Assembly (NCBI RefSeq): GCF_003417065.2
Contig: NZ_QVLT01000014.1
Span: forward strand, 1 to 64,000
Length of the DNA stretch: 64,000 bases
Reading direction: 5' to 3'
Origin: Hymenobacter lapidiphilus
GTDB taxonomy: Bacteria; Bacteroidota; Bacteroidia; Cytophagales; Hymenobacteraceae
Below, piece after piece: positions 17,028 through 26,036 of this stretch (positions within the stretch are counted from its first letter, which is position 1; each line of letters opens with the position of its first letter). The notes beneath the pieces were generated by a model. That model was not told the DNA's origin. It saw only the letters and a program-made list of their open reading frames with translations, and ran no database searches. The translations under genes were made by a program, and so were the position numbers.

Positions 17028-19124
17028 ATGCTAAAAAAGCACAACCTGACCTTGGCAGCCGTAGCCGCTGCTGGCCTCGCGCTGAGCGGCTGCGCCAGCA
17101 CCCAGCCGGTCGCTTCCACCACCACTACGTCCACCGCCGAAACGCCCCCCACGGCGGCTCCCGACCCGAAAGGCACCGGTCTGAATGTGGCCAACATCAA
17201 TATGTCGGCCGACCCCTGCGACGACTTCTTCGAGTATGCGTCGGGCAGCTGGCTTAAAAACAACCCCATTCCGGCCTCCGAAGTACGCTGGGGCTCCTTT
17301 AATGAGTTGGCCGATAAGAACAACGCCGTGATGCGGCAGATTCTGGACGAGTCGGCCGCCAATACCTCGGCCGCCCGCGGTTCCAATGCACAGAAGGTAG
17401 GCGACTTCTACGCCTCGGCCATGGACTCGGCCGCCATCGACGCCGCCGGCCTGAAATACCTGCAGCCCGAGCTGGACCGCATCAGCAAAATCAAAACCCT
17501 GAAAGAAGTGCAGGCCGTGCTGCCCCAGCAAATGCGCCTGCAGACCGGTGCCTTCTTCGGGGGCTACGTGGGCCAGGACGACAAGAAAAGCGACGAGTAC
17601 GCCGTGAACTTGTACCAGGGTGGCCTGAGCCTGCCCGACCGCGACTACTACCTCAAGGATGATGCCCGCTCCAAAGGTATCCGCGCGGCCTACACCACCT
17701 ACCTGACCAACACGTTTAAGCTACTGGGTGACAACCCGACCACGGCCGCCAAAAACGCCGTGGCCGTAATGGCCCTCGAAACCAAGCTGGCCAAGGCCTC
17801 CAAAACCCGCGTGGCCCTGCGCGACCCCAACGCCAACTACAACAAAATGAGCGTGGCCGAGGCCAACAAGCGCTTCCCGAATCTGGCGCTTCCCGCCACG
17901 CTCAAGTCCCTTAACCTGGGCGCGGCTCAGCAAGTAGTCGTGGGCCAGCCCGAGTTTTTGAAGGTGGTAAGCGACCTGATGAAGCAGACGCCGGTAGCCG
18001 ACCTCAAAACCTATATGCGCTGGCATTTGGTGTCGTCGTTGTCGTCGGCGCTGCCCAAGGCCTACGGCGACGAGCAGTTCCGCTTCTCGCAGGTGCTGAC
18101 CGGCGCCAAGCAGCAGCAGCCCCGCTGGAAGCGCATGCTGCGCTCGACCGACGGCGCGCTGGGCGAGGCCTTCGGGCAGGTGTACGTGGAGAAGGCTTTC
18201 ACGCCCGAAACCAAGCAGAAGGCGCTGGTGATGGTGAACAACATCCGGGCCGCCATGGGCGAACATATTGAGAAGCTCGACTGGATGAGCCCGGCTACGA
18301 AGGCTGAGGCCCAGAAGAAGCTGGCCGCCTTCACCGTAAAAATCGGCTACCCCGACAAGTGGAAGGATTACTCAGCCCTCAACATCTCGCGCGATTCGTA
18401 CCTGCAGAATGTGCTGGCCGCCCGCCAGTGGAGCTACGCCGACAACACCAGCAAGTTCGGCAAGCCGATTGACCGCCAGGAGTGGGGCATGACGCCGCCC
18501 ACAGTGAATGCCTACTTCAACCCGAGCATGAACGAAATCGTGTTCCCGGCCGGCATCATGCAGCCTCCGTTCTTCGACCCTAACGCCGATGATGCCGTGA
18601 ACTACGGCGGCATGGGCGCGGTAATCGGCCACGAAATCACCCACGGCTTCGACGACCAGGGCCGCCAGTACGACGCCCAGGGCAACCTGCGCGACTGGTG
18701 GACCAAGGAGGACGCCGACAAGTTCCAGCAGCGCGCCGATATGGTAGACAAGCAGTATTCGGCCTTCTCGCCGCTTGATTCGGTATTCGTGAACGGTAAG
18801 CTGACGATGGGCGAAAACCTGGCCGACTTCGGTGGGCTGGCCCTGGCCTACTCGGCGCTACAGAAAGCCAACGCCGGCAAAAACGTGCCCAAGTACGACG
18901 GCTTCACGCCCGAGCAGCGCTTCTTCCTGGCCTGGGCCCAGGTGTGGCGCACCAACGCCCGCCCCGAGTACCTGCGCCAGCAGGTGATGACCGACCCGCA
19001 CTCGCCGGCCCAGTACCGCACCGTGGGTCCGCTCATGAATATGCCCGAGTTCTACGAGGCTTTCGGCTGCAAGGAAAACGCGAAAATGATGCGCGCCCAA
19101 GCCGACCGCGCCAAAATCTGGTAG
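17028..19124 (+). CDS. M13 family zinc metallopeptidase lipoprotein (neprilysin/PepO-like)
   Basis: The 698-aa protein is a predicted lipoprotein with lipobox LSGC at Cys22. A Thr/Pro-rich linker follows, then the Peptidase_M13 N domain (DPCDDFFEYASGSW near 63) and catalytic domain. Zinc ligands are His535 and His539 in VIGHEITHGFDDQG and Glu596 in GENLADFGG; Glu536 is the general base. The NAYFNPSMNEIVFPAG substrate-side strand is present, so the enzyme looks active. It should cleave oligopeptides in the periplasm or at the cell surface. The start at 17028 is set by the lipobox position. Confidence 0.94.
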   Translation: MLKKHNLTLAAVAAAGLALSGCASTQPVASTTTTSTAETPPTAAPDPKGTGLNVANINMSADPCDDFFEYASGSWLKNNPIPASEVRWGSFNELADKNNAVMRQILDESAANTSAARGSNAQKVGDFYASAMDSAAIDAAGLKYLQPELDRISKIKTLKEVQAVLPQQMRLQTGAFFGGYVGQDDKKSDEYAVNLYQGGLSLPDRDYYLKDDARSKGIRAAYTTYLTNTFKLLGDNPTTAAKNAVAVMALETKLAKASKTRVALRDPNANYNKMSVAEANKRFPNLALPATLKSLNLGAAQQVVVGQPEFLKVVSDLMKQTPVADLKTYMRWHLVSSLSSALPKAYGDEQFRFSQVLTGAKQQQPRWKRMLRSTDGALGEAFGQVYVEKAFTPETKQKALVMVNNIRAAMGEHIEKLDWMSPATKAEAQKKLAAFTVKIGYPDKWKDYSALNISRDSYLQNVLAARQWSYADNTSKFGKPIDRQEWGMTPPTVNAYFNPSMNEIVFPAGIMQPPFFDPNADDAVNYGGMGAVIGHEITHGFDDQGRQYDAQGNLRDWWTKEDADKFQQRADMVDKQYSAFSPLDSVFVNGKLTMGENLADFGGLALAYSALQKANAGKNVPKYDGFTPEQRFFLAWAQVWRTNARPEYLRQQVMTDPHSPAQYRTVGPLMNMPEFYEAFGCKENAKMMRAQADRAKIW

Positions 19125-19138
19125 CCTGATTGAGTTGT

Positions 19139-19179
19139 TAGCTGCTGCGGCGCTGTTTGCAAAACGGCCGCAGCAGCTA
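19139..19179 (+). terminator. Hairpin after the M13 peptidase gene
   Basis: The arms TAGCTGCTGCGGC and GCCGCAGCAGCTA pair perfectly around a 15-base loop, 14 bp after the stop. There is no T tract, so it may be an RNA-stabilising or attenuating stem rather than a full terminator. Confidence 0.45.
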
Positions 19180-19245
19180 CCGGCTCTGGTAACCTATCCT
19201 AACCGTGAGCAGCGCGGTCGTCATTTCATAAGCAACAGATAAACG

Positions 19246-19512
19246 ATGCCGAACGATAAGGATTACGCCGCGCTGCCGCTGGAAGCGTTGCTGGCGGAGG
19301 AGAAAGACGTAAAAAGAAACCAGTTGCTTTCGGCCGCAACCATTGGGTTTTTGGTGGGCGTGATGGTATATGGTCTCGTTAAGAACGGGCTTGGATTCCT
19401 TTACCTCGCCATCCCTTTATTTTTGATAGTGGGGATTTATAAGAATTCACGCGTTCAGAAACAGCGTCTTGAACAAATCAGGGCGGAAATCGGACTAAGA
19501 AAAACAGCCTGA
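19246..19512 (+). CDS. Small two-helix membrane protein, 88 aa
   Basis: The protein has an acidic N-terminal helix (PLEALLAEEKDVKRNQ), two adjacent membrane helices (about 31-47 and 49-66) and a basic, coiled C-terminal end (KNSRVQKQRLEQIRAEIG). I do not recognise the family. It is transcribed alone and ends in a strong terminator. The base composition is a little richer in A+T than the neighbours. Confidence 0.65.
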   Translation: MPNDKDYAALPLEALLAEEKDVKRNQLLSAATIGFLVGVMVYGLVKNGLGFLYLAIPLFLIVGIYKNSRVQKQRLEQIRAEIGLRKTA

Positions 19513-19536
19513 AACGCTGAACTCTCATCCAAGCTG

Positions 19537-19571
19537 AAAGCGGCCCGCACAATTGTGCGGGCCGCTTTTTT
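19537..19571 (+). terminator. Strong intrinsic terminator
   Basis: AAAGCGGCCCGCAC and its complement GTGCGGGCCGCTTT enclose a short AATT loop and run into seven T. It lies 24 bp after the small membrane protein gene. Confidence 0.9.
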
Positions 19572-19680
19572 GTGAGCTGCTGAGCTGCTTCAGGGGCTGT
19601 GAATGGCCTGGTGACGGGCGAAAACTCCCTTAAACCGAGCCCGAAGCACTTTTCCGGCGCGCTTTTTCGTAGAGTGGGGT

Positions 19681-20148
19681 ATGCTTGCTATTCTTCGCAC
19701 TCTTGGCCTGGGCCTGCTGCTGGGTTCGGCCGCCTGCCAGTCGCAGCCTGCCGTGCCTGCCGATGCCTCTGCTGCCCCGGCCACTACGCCGGCCACCGCG
19801 CCGGCCTCTGCCGCGTCGGTTGGCCTGCTGGCCGCCCCGCCCGATACAACCTTGGCGCGCCGCATTCAGCGCCCGCAACTCAACGATGTATATGTGGTGG
19901 CCTATCAGCCCGCCGGCGGCTCCGGGGAGCGGTACTTTTTCTACCGCGTAAGCCGCACAACGCCCACAACAGTCGATTTGCTACCCGCTCGCCAGGAGTC
20001 CTCCGACCCGGCCGCCAACGTTAGCGCCGCCGGCTTCTTCACCGACAAGGCCCTGACCTACACCCGCGCCGAAGCCCTGGAACTGCTGCAGGAGCAGCCC
20101 GGCGACGTGCAGCATACCCGCCTGGTCCAGATTCGGCGGGAGCAGTAA
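19681..20148 (+). CDS. Lipoprotein of unknown function, 155 aa
   Basis: A lipobox GSAAC places the lipidated Cys at residue 19. An Ala/Pro/Thr-rich linker (20-50) leads to a compact domain of about 95 residues (LNDVYVVAYQPAGGSGERYF, FYRVSRTTPTTVDLLPA, GFFTDKALTYTRAEALELL). The domain looks like alternating strands plus a helix; I do not recognise the family. It converges on the cyclophilin gene, with a single repeat arm between the stop codons. Confidence 0.7.
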   Translation: MLAILRTLGLGLLLGSAACQSQPAVPADASAAPATTPATAPASAASVGLLAAPPDTTLARRIQRPQLNDVYVVAYQPAGGSGERYFFYRVSRTTPTTVDLLPARQESSDPAANVSAAGFFTDKALTYTRAEALELLQEQPGDVQHTRLVQIRREQ

Positions 20149-20173
20149 GAATGACGTTCCCCTTCTCACCGCT
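20147..20173. repeat. Single arm of a palindromic element
   Basis: The sequence AAGAATGACGTTCC followed by CCTTCTCACCGCT matches the right arm and flank of the element at 16932-16957. No complementary arm is present nearby. It spans the 24-bp gap between two convergent genes and touches both stop codons. Confidence 0.6.
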
Positions 20174-20958
20174 CACTTCAGCACTTTCACCTTGATGCCC
20201 ACATCTGTGGTAGGCCATTTGTCCATGCCTACGGGCTCGTTGGCAATTTTGTCGATAACGTCGAGGCCTTCTACTACTTCGCCGAACACGGTGTATTGGC
20301 CATCGAGGCCGGGGGTGCCGCCCAGGGTTTCATAGGTTTTCACCTGCTCGGGCGTGAGGGGGCGGGTGGCGCTGGCCTGCGCCTGGGCCGCCGGCATTGG
20401 CTCGCCCTGCACGATGTAGAAGTCGTTGTTAGAGGAGAGTTTGCCGGGGTTCACCTCGCCATCGTAGCGGGCCATGGCCAGGGCACCGCGCTTATGGAAG
20501 TGCTGGGACCTGATTTCGGGCGGTAGCCGGTAGCTGCGCATGGCAATGGTGCGCCGCTCCGAGCCGCCGCCCTGAATGGCAAAGCTCTGCACCACGCGGT
20601 TGAACACCGACTCATCGAACACGCCTTTGCGGCTTAGCAGCAGGAAATTGGCCGTGTGGATAGGGGTGTCATCGTAGAGGCGGATGCGCATATTGCCCAG
20701 GCGGGTCTGGAGCAGCACTTCCTGGCCGGGGTACTGGCGGCCGTAGGCCAGCAGCAGTTGGGCAGCGTTGGAGTCGGCCAGCGCCATCAGGTCGGGGCCG
20801 GGTACTGCGGGGGGTGGCGCAGGCGTGGTGGCGTCGGCGGTTTCGGGCGGGCGCTGGTTGCAGGCGGCTAATAGCAGCGGCGCGCCAGCAGCGGAAGCAG
20901 AAAGGAGCGGGAGCGAATCATGGCAGTAGTACGAACAATAACCAGCCGTGGGGGGCAA
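20173..20958 (-). CDS. Cyclophilin-type peptidyl-prolyl isomerase (apparent frameshift in signal peptide)
   Basis: The domain (about residues 80-261) shows cyclophilin strands: TRLGNMRIRLYDDTPIHTAN, FNRVVQSFAIQGGG, NDFYIVQGE and YTVFGEVVEGLDVIDKI. The protein should fold Pro-containing peptides in the periplasm. The open frame begins in a poor start (20958), while an ATG at 20921 opens an ideal signal peptide, MIRSRSFLLPLL, in another frame. That frame joins PLLLAACNQRP (a lipobox) if one base is added near 20880. So this is probably a lipoprotein with a one-base slip, or a sequence error. An internal start near 20784 would give a cytosolic form. Confidence 0.8.
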   Translation of the reverse strand: MPPTAGYCSYYCHDSLPLLSASAAGAPLLLAACNQRPPETADATTPAPPPAVPGPDLMALADSNAAQLLLAYGRQYPGQEVLLQTRLGNMRIRLYDDTPIHTANFLLLSRKGVFDESVFNRVVQSFAIQGGGSERRTIAMRSYRLPPEIRSQHFHKRGALAMARYDGEVNPGKLSSNNDFYIVQGEPMPAAQAQASATRPLTPEQVKTYETLGGTPGLDGQYTVFGEVVEGLDVIDKIANEPVGMDKWPTTDVGIKVKVLK

Positions 20959-20993
20959 AAAAAGGGTGGCCCGCCCAACAGCGTAGCCACCCC
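20957..20993 (-). terminator. Intrinsic terminator of the phospholipase/nuclease-like gene
   Basis: On the minus strand GGGTGGC pairs with GCCACCC and is followed by seven T. It lies 36 bp after the stop of the gene at 21029-22282. Confidence 0.85.
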
Positions 20994-21028
20994 TGAAGGT
21001 AATGCCCGGCCTGGGCTGCTCCGATAAG

Positions 21029-22282
21029 CTACCAGCCCGAGCCGGCAGGTGAGCCCCAGCCGTCGTCGGACTTCGCTTTCGCCTTGGGCTTAGCGGCTGG
21101 CTTGGCCGCTGGTTTGGTCTTTTCCTTCACGGCCGGTCCATCGGCGGGCTTCACTTTGGTTTTTACCTTGGTGGCCGGCGCGGCTGGGGCGGCGGCCGGC
21201 GCCACTACTGCAGCCGGCGTGGCGGGCTTGGCCTCCACATCGGCCGAAAGCGTGGGCATGGCGCGGGCGGCATTGATGAGGTCGGGACGGACGGTTGCCT
21301 TCATGGGTTCGAGGGCCAGCAGGCCTTTCTGGTCCACGAGCACGTTTTCCTTCCAGGCGCTGAGCTGGTTGTCGAGCTGGTCCTGCTCGTCTTTCGAAAC
21401 GGGCCGCTTAAGCAGCTTGCCGAGGTCGGGCGAGCCGGCATCTTTCCAGGCCGTCAGCCACATGGAGGCCACCAGCGTGGGGGCCAGCTTCAGGCGGAAG
21501 GCAATCATACCGCCCACTTTATCGTGGTACGAGTCGGCAAAGGCATCCGAGTACGCCCGGCGGGTCTGACCATACTTGTGGCTGAAAACGTATTTGGTCT
21601 GGGCCGTGTACTTGCGGGTGATGTCGGCCTCCAGATCGAAGGTGGCCCCCAGAAAGCCGTACGACTCCTGCAGCACCTGCCAGACATCACCCAGTGGGTC
21701 TTTCAGGGGGCGGGCGGACTCGTTTTTGAGCTTGTACTTGCCAATGTGGCGCTCGGGCAGCTTGCTTTCCCACAGCGCCAGCATGCCTTCCTGCTTGCTG
21801 AGCTGGCCATCATAGTTTTCGGTGGTGCGCAGCGGCACGTAGGCGTCGGCTACCAAATGGCTCAGCTCCGACGAAAGCGTGAGGATGGCCGTGGTATCGG
21901 CGTCGCGGAAGGCAGTGGTAAGCTTGTTTTTGGTGTCGATGATGGCCCAGGGGAGCGTGCCGTACTTACGTAGCGTATCGGCCGTGTACTTGGCTACGGC
22001 CTTGTCCCACTCCTTGGGCACCGTGCCGAAGGGGTCGGAGCCGTAGTGGTCCATAGAAATAAAGTGCCGGGGCGATTCGGCCAGATCCCGCTCGCGGGCC
22101 TCGTTGCCGCTGCCACTGCCGTTTACCAGCGCGGGCATGTTGCGGAAGTAGTAGCCGCGTATGGCCGAAGGCAGCGCGTATACGGCCAGCTGCGTAACAG
22201 TGCGGTGCGCAAACGTGCCCCAGGCCGGCGACAGTTTTGGGCACAGCAGCACGATAAGCAGGGTAAGTAGGAGTTTTTTCAT
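21029..22282 (-). CDS. Zinc-dependent phospholipase C / S1-P1 nuclease-like secreted protein
   Basis: The 417-aa protein starts at the ATG at 22282 (MKKLLLTLLIVLL), with signal cleavage just before the Trp of AWGTFAHRTVTQLAVYALP. A free N-terminal Trp and nearby His as zinc ligands are the hallmark of this fold. Further ligand-bearing stretches are SPRHFISMDHYGSDPFGTVP and LSSELSHLVADAYVPLRTT. The last 100 residues are an Ala/Pro/Lys-rich low-complexity tail. It is distantly like the protein at 2875-4200 in fold and in having a Lys-rich tail. Substrate (phospholipid or nucleic acid) cannot be decided from sequence. Confidence 0.78.
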   Translation of the reverse strand: MKKLLLTLLIVLLCPKLSPAWGTFAHRTVTQLAVYALPSAIRGYYFRNMPALVNGSGSGNEARERDLAESPRHFISMDHYGSDPFGTVPKEWDKAVAKYTADTLRKYGTLPWAIIDTKNKLTTAFRDADTTAILTLSSELSHLVADAYVPLRTTENYDGQLSKQEGMLALWESKLPERHIGKYKLKNESARPLKDPLGDVWQVLQESYGFLGATFDLEADITRKYTAQTKYVFSHKYGQTRRAYSDAFADSYHDKVGGMIAFRLKLAPTLVASMWLTAWKDAGSPDLGKLLKRPVSKDEQDQLDNQLSAWKENVLVDQKGLLALEPMKATVRPDLINAARAMPTLSADVEAKPATPAAVVAPAAAPAAPATKVKTKVKPADGPAVKEKTKPAAKPAAKPKAKAKSDDGWGSPAGSGW

Positions 22283-22468
22283 AGCAGATTCCGACCAAAA
22301 GCTTGACGACAACGAAGATACAATTCGGCTGCCAGTTGGGGGCGGAAAGCTGTATTTTCAGCCCGGCCGGCCTGCCCCGTCGTACTAGTGCCTGCGGTGC
22401 CGGGGGCCGTGCCGCTCCGGCCCGCCCTCATGTTGCCGTATTTTCTTCTTCTGCCCGACCAGCTTTAT

Positions 22469-23503
22469 ATGACGCTTATTTCCAAAAAGAAGATTACCTA
22501 CCCGGTGGGCGAACGGCTGCAGCAGTACCTCGTCGAGTACGACCGCGCAACCACGCTGCCCGTTGCCTACGCCGACCTGGCCCGCTTTACGGGCGCCTAC
22601 CCGCTGCTCGACCGCCAGGGCGACGACACGCTCTGGGAAACGGTGTATTACGAACCCAACGCCCTGCGCGAGCTTAGCCAGGGCCTGGCCGAAGTGTACG
22701 CCCTGCTCAAAACCGCCGGCGACCTCTCGTTCACCCGGCACCTGCTGGCCGACCGCGTCGATTATTGCCGCTTCGGCAACAGCCAGCCCTTCCGGGTGCG
22801 CATCGTCAACCAGCTCAACGACAACCACGATTATTTCTACGTGAAGAAGGCCGATGCCTCCCGGGTGTACGGCCTCGAGCTGGAGCATATTCTTTCGCCC
22901 AACAACATCACCTACCTGCTCAGCGGCGACACGCTTATTGAGGAGCACATTGCCGGTATTCCCGGCGACGACTTTATCCGCCAACATCTCTCACGCCCCC
23001 ACCTCAACCAGGTGCGCATGGCCAAGGAGTTCGTCAAGTTCAACGAGCGGTGCTTTGCGCGGCTGCTGGGCGACATGCGGGCCTACAATTACATCGTCGA
23101 CGTGACCCTGGATTTTGAGGACGAGCAGTACCGGGTCCGGGCCATCGACTTCGACCAGCAGTGCTACGAGGGCAAGAAGAACATGTACCTGCCGCAGTTT
23201 TTCAAGGACAACCGGGCCATTGTGCAGCTGTGTAGCCGGCTGCTCAAGCCCGAAAACATCCGGCAGTACCAGGCCGAGGAACGCACTCTGATGGCCCGCC
23301 GGGCCCGCTCGGAGCGCCACCGCCTCAAAGACCTCATCGACTGCCTGCGCCACGACACCGTTTCGACGCCCGAAAAGGTCAGCCAGCTTAAGCAGGAGCT
23401 CAACCGCCACCACCGTACCGGGCAGTTCAGCCGCTGTCGTGGCATGGGCGACGTGGTTCGTCTGAACCTGAAGCTGATGCTGATGCCACCGAAAAAGCCC
23501 TGA
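22469..23503 (+). CDS. Hypothetical protein with protein-kinase-like motifs, 344 aa
   Basis: A soluble protein without a known name to me. The central part has features of an aminoglycoside-phosphotransferase or kinase fold: FYVKKADASRVYGLELE (Lys126/127 and Glu137/139), then LLGDMRAYNYIVD, where Asp202 and Asn207 are spaced as in HGDxxxxN, and RAIDFDQQ with Asp227 in the DFD/DFG position. GTLIEEHIAGIPGDDFI-like text precedes it. The C-terminal 80 residues are basic and helical. The start at 22469 follows an AT-rich stretch. The function as a kinase is inference. It stands alone and ends at a strong terminator. Confidence 0.65.
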   Translation: MTLISKKKITYPVGERLQQYLVEYDRATTLPVAYADLARFTGAYPLLDRQGDDTLWETVYYEPNALRELSQGLAEVYALLKTAGDLSFTRHLLADRVDYCRFGNSQPFRVRIVNQLNDNHDYFYVKKADASRVYGLELEHILSPNNITYLLSGDTLIEEHIAGIPGDDFIRQHLSRPHLNQVRMAKEFVKFNERCFARLLGDMRAYNYIVDVTLDFEDEQYRVRAIDFDQQCYEGKKNMYLPQFFKDNRAIVQLCSRLLKPENIRQYQAEERTLMARRARSERHRLKDLIDCLRHDTVSTPEKVSQLKQELNRHHRTGQFSRCRGMGDVVRLNLKLMLMPPKKP

Positions 23504-23558
23504 ATTGACGCGCGTTAAGGGCTTCGCTGCCTGGAACTGAGCCTCAGTAGTAAGCCCG

Positions 23559-23605
23559 GCACGCAAAAACCCGGCGACCAGGCAGGTCGTCGGGTTTTTG
23601 CGTGC
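23559..23605 (+). terminator. Intrinsic terminator of the kinase-like gene
   Basis: GCACGCAAAAACCC and its complement GGGTTTTTGCGTGC form a long stem with further pairing of CGACC and GGTCG inside. It lies 55 bp after the stop and is also suited to leftward transcription from the convergent porin-like gene. Confidence 0.8.
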
Positions 23606-23653
23606 TATACGCGGCCTGTCGGGGGGGGGCGGGGTAGGTTGGGTAAGCTGGCC

Positions 23654-24313
23654 TTAGCGGCCCAGCCCGATACTTATGCCGAGCGACAGTTCCAGACCGC
23701 CCGGCCCAATTGCCTGGGCAAAATCGCGGGTGAGCTGAGTGGGGTTGGGGTTGGTGGAATTGTACACAATGGGGTCGCCGCCGAGGCGCACGCCGTAGCC
23801 CAGCGTACCCAGCAGCCCTACCCGGCCTGGCTGCCAGCGCAGGCCCGAGCGCAGGTTCAATACGGTGTTGGCTTTGGTAGTGTACTCCGTGTAGTCGCCA
23901 TCAATGTCCAGCGAGTTACTGGTAGCACTGGAGAGTACCAGGTTGGCACCAAAGTAAGGCGAAACCTTCTTTTCGGGCGCCAGATAAAAGCGGCTGCCGA
24001 CCCCGATTTTAGCGCCGCTGATACCTAGTCCGAAGCCGGCATTCACATCAACCCGGGGCGAAACCATGTGGGCGTAATCAAAGCCCCAGCCGTAGGGTGC
24101 ACCCCAGCCCAGGGTTATTCCCAGGGCCGAGCGCCGGTATAATGAGGCTGGCGGCTGGCCGGATTGCGGATAAGCATACGAATCGGCGGGCCGTTGATAT
24201 TGCTGTGCCTGGGTGGGCTGGGGCGTTTGGGGCAACTGTTGCTGCTGAGCGTGGGTGGTGGTAGCGGCCAGCAGCAGCAAAGCGGCGGCTCCAGCCATAG
24301 TGTAGCGGTTCAT
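23654..24313 (-). CDS. Outer membrane beta-barrel protein, 219 aa
   Basis: The start at 24313 gives a clear signal peptide (MNRYTMAGAAALLLLAATTTHAQ). A Gln/Pro/Tyr-rich linker (24-55) precedes a barrel of alternating amphipathic strands rich in Gly and aromatic residues: ALGITLGWGAPYGWGFDYAH, VSPYFGANLVLSS, GLLGTLGYGVRLGG, and the last strand GGLELSLGISIGLGR ends at the C-terminus as expected for barrels. No specific ligand can be inferred. It is transcribed alone; the 230-bp gap to the amidohydrolase gene holds no recognisable feature. Confidence 0.75.
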   Translation of the reverse strand: MNRYTMAGAAALLLLAATTTHAQQQQLPQTPQPTQAQQYQRPADSYAYPQSGQPPASLYRRSALGITLGWGAPYGWGFDYAHMVSPRVDVNAGFGLGISGAKIGVGSRFYLAPEKKVSPYFGANLVLSSATSNSLDIDGDYTEYTTKANTVLNLRSGLRWQPGRVGLLGTLGYGVRLGGDPIVYNSTNPNPTQLTRDFAQAIGPGGLELSLGISIGLGR

Positions 24314-24543
24314 AATAAGCGAGCAGTAAGAAGGAAGCAAAAGGAGTACGAACCTGCTGGCCAGCATGGTAGTGCCGGGCATCGGCAGCTGTAAAGTGTA
24401 AATCCACAATCGTGCCTACTTCCTGTAGAAAAGTTCCCGGGACGGCAATTATTTTTCAAAACCTCTCTATCAGCCTAGTAAGGCCAGTTTTGTGCTGCTT
24501 GTTTTTTCGGCTGGCTCCTGTAGCGTGCTGTGGGCCGGCGCTG

Positions 24544-25839
24544 TTACGGCTGGTATACTACGCCCTGCTTCATCACGAAGCGCACCCGCTGCATGGCCCC
24601 AATGTCCTGGAGTGGGTCGCCCTCCACGGCCACCACATCGGCGAGCTTGCCGGCTTCGAGCGTGCCCAGGTTTTCCGACTGACCCAGCAACTCGGCCGCC
24701 GATACGGTAGCGGAGCGCAACGCGGCCAGCGGTGGCATACCGGCCTCCACCATGTAGCGGAACTCCAGCCCGTTGACCCCGTGCCGGAACACGGCCGCAT
24801 CGGTGCCAAACGCAATTTTAACGCCCGCCTTGTAGGCCCGCCCAAAGGTGCCCTGCAGCTTCGGGCCGATGGCCAAGGCCTTGGGCGTTACCAGCGGCGG
24901 ATAGTAATTCGGGATTTTAGCCGAGTCGGCCACCGACTTGCCGGCCGTGATGGTCGGCACGTACCAGGTGCCGTTTTTTACCATCAGCTTCATCGTCTCA
25001 TCGTCCATGAGCGTGCCATGCTCGATGCTCGTCACGCCCGCCCGAATTGCGCGCTTCATGCCCTCGGCGCCGTGGGCGTGGCAGGCCACGGCCAGGCCCA
25101 GGTCGCGCGCCGTTTCCACTACAGCCCGTATTTCGGCCTCCGTCATCTGGGCCGCCGAGCCATCTTTGGCCACGCTGAGCACGCCGCCGGTGCTGGCAAT
25201 CTTGATGAGGTCGGCCCCGCGCTTGTACTGCTCGCGGACGGCCTGCCGGGCCTCATCGGGGCTGTTAATCACGCCATCCATCGGGCCGGGTATACCCATC
25301 AAATCGAGGCGGTAGCCGTTGGTGGGGTCCATGTGGCCACCGGTGCCCGAAATAGCCTTGCGGGCCGTGAAGATGCGCGGCCCCACCACGCGGCCCTGGT
25401 TAATGGCGTTGCGCAGGGCTACGTTCACACCCGAGCCGCCCAGGTCGCGCACGGTGGTAAAGCCGGCCAGCAGGGTTTTGCGGGCGTGCGTCAGCGAGCC
25501 GAACGCCACGTCGGCGGGGTTTTCGGTGAATTCGCGCAGAAAGTTATCCTTGCTGGTTTCGCCCTCTAGGTGCACATGGCAGTCGATGAGGCCGGGCAGC
25601 ACGGTGCGGTTTTTCAGGTCCACAACCTGGTCTTTCGGGCCGGTGGGGGAGGAGTAGCCTTTTTCTACGGCCAGCAACCGACCATTTTCCACCACCACCG
25701 TCATGGCGGTTTGGGCGCGGTCGGAGCGCATGTCGAGCAGGCGGCCGCAGTGCAGGTAGGTTTTCTGGGCCAAAGCGGCCGGGGCCGAGGCCAGCAATGC
25801 GCCGCCGAATAGCAGGCTGGTAAGAAACGGTTTCAGCAT
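24544..25839 (-). CDS. Secreted amidohydrolase / imidazolonepropionase-like hydrolase
   Basis: The 431-aa protein has a signal peptide ending APAALAQ (about 25). Metal-dependent amidohydrolase motifs appear in order: PGLIDCHVHLEG (HxH), a likely carbamylated or metal Lys in RGADLIKIASTGGV, CHAHGAEG and SIEHGTLMDD His ligands, and FGTDAAVFRHG with the catalytic Asp. The C-terminal end LGTLEAGKLADVVAVEGDPL is typical of this superfamily. Such enzymes cut amide bonds, often of Xaa-Pro dipeptides or cyclic amides; the substrate is not determined. The signal peptide puts it in the periplasm. Confidence 0.9.
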   Translation of the reverse strand: MLKPFLTSLLFGGALLASAPAALAQKTYLHCGRLLDMRSDRAQTAMTVVVENGRLLAVEKGYSSPTGPKDQVVDLKNRTVLPGLIDCHVHLEGETSKDNFLREFTENPADVAFGSLTHARKTLLAGFTTVRDLGGSGVNVALRNAINQGRVVGPRIFTARKAISGTGGHMDPTNGYRLDLMGIPGPMDGVINSPDEARQAVREQYKRGADLIKIASTGGVLSVAKDGSAAQMTEAEIRAVVETARDLGLAVACHAHGAEGMKRAIRAGVTSIEHGTLMDDETMKLMVKNGTWYVPTITAGKSVADSAKIPNYYPPLVTPKALAIGPKLQGTFGRAYKAGVKIAFGTDAAVFRHGVNGLEFRYMVEAGMPPLAALRSATVSAAELLGQSENLGTLEAGKLADVVAVEGDPLQDIGAMQRVRFVMKQGVVYQP

Positions 25840-26036
25840 AAAGGCAGGAAAAGTGCCACAAGAAGGATTGTGGAGACGGAAGATAAGCGGAAAATAAACG
25901 CTGCAAGCCGACTATTTCCGAGGCAATCCGTACCTTGAAATGAGCTGTTTGCTTTTAGCCGACAGCCGTTAGCTTCTCTGCAGGGGCGCTACCCTGCTCA
26001 TCCAACCCCATTTTCCACATCTACCACATTCCAACT

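Noticed and set aside
24412..25569. A 385-codon open frame antisense to the amidohydrolase
   Set aside because: Composition is Gly/Arg/His-rich and the opposite strand holds a full metal-dependent hydrolase.
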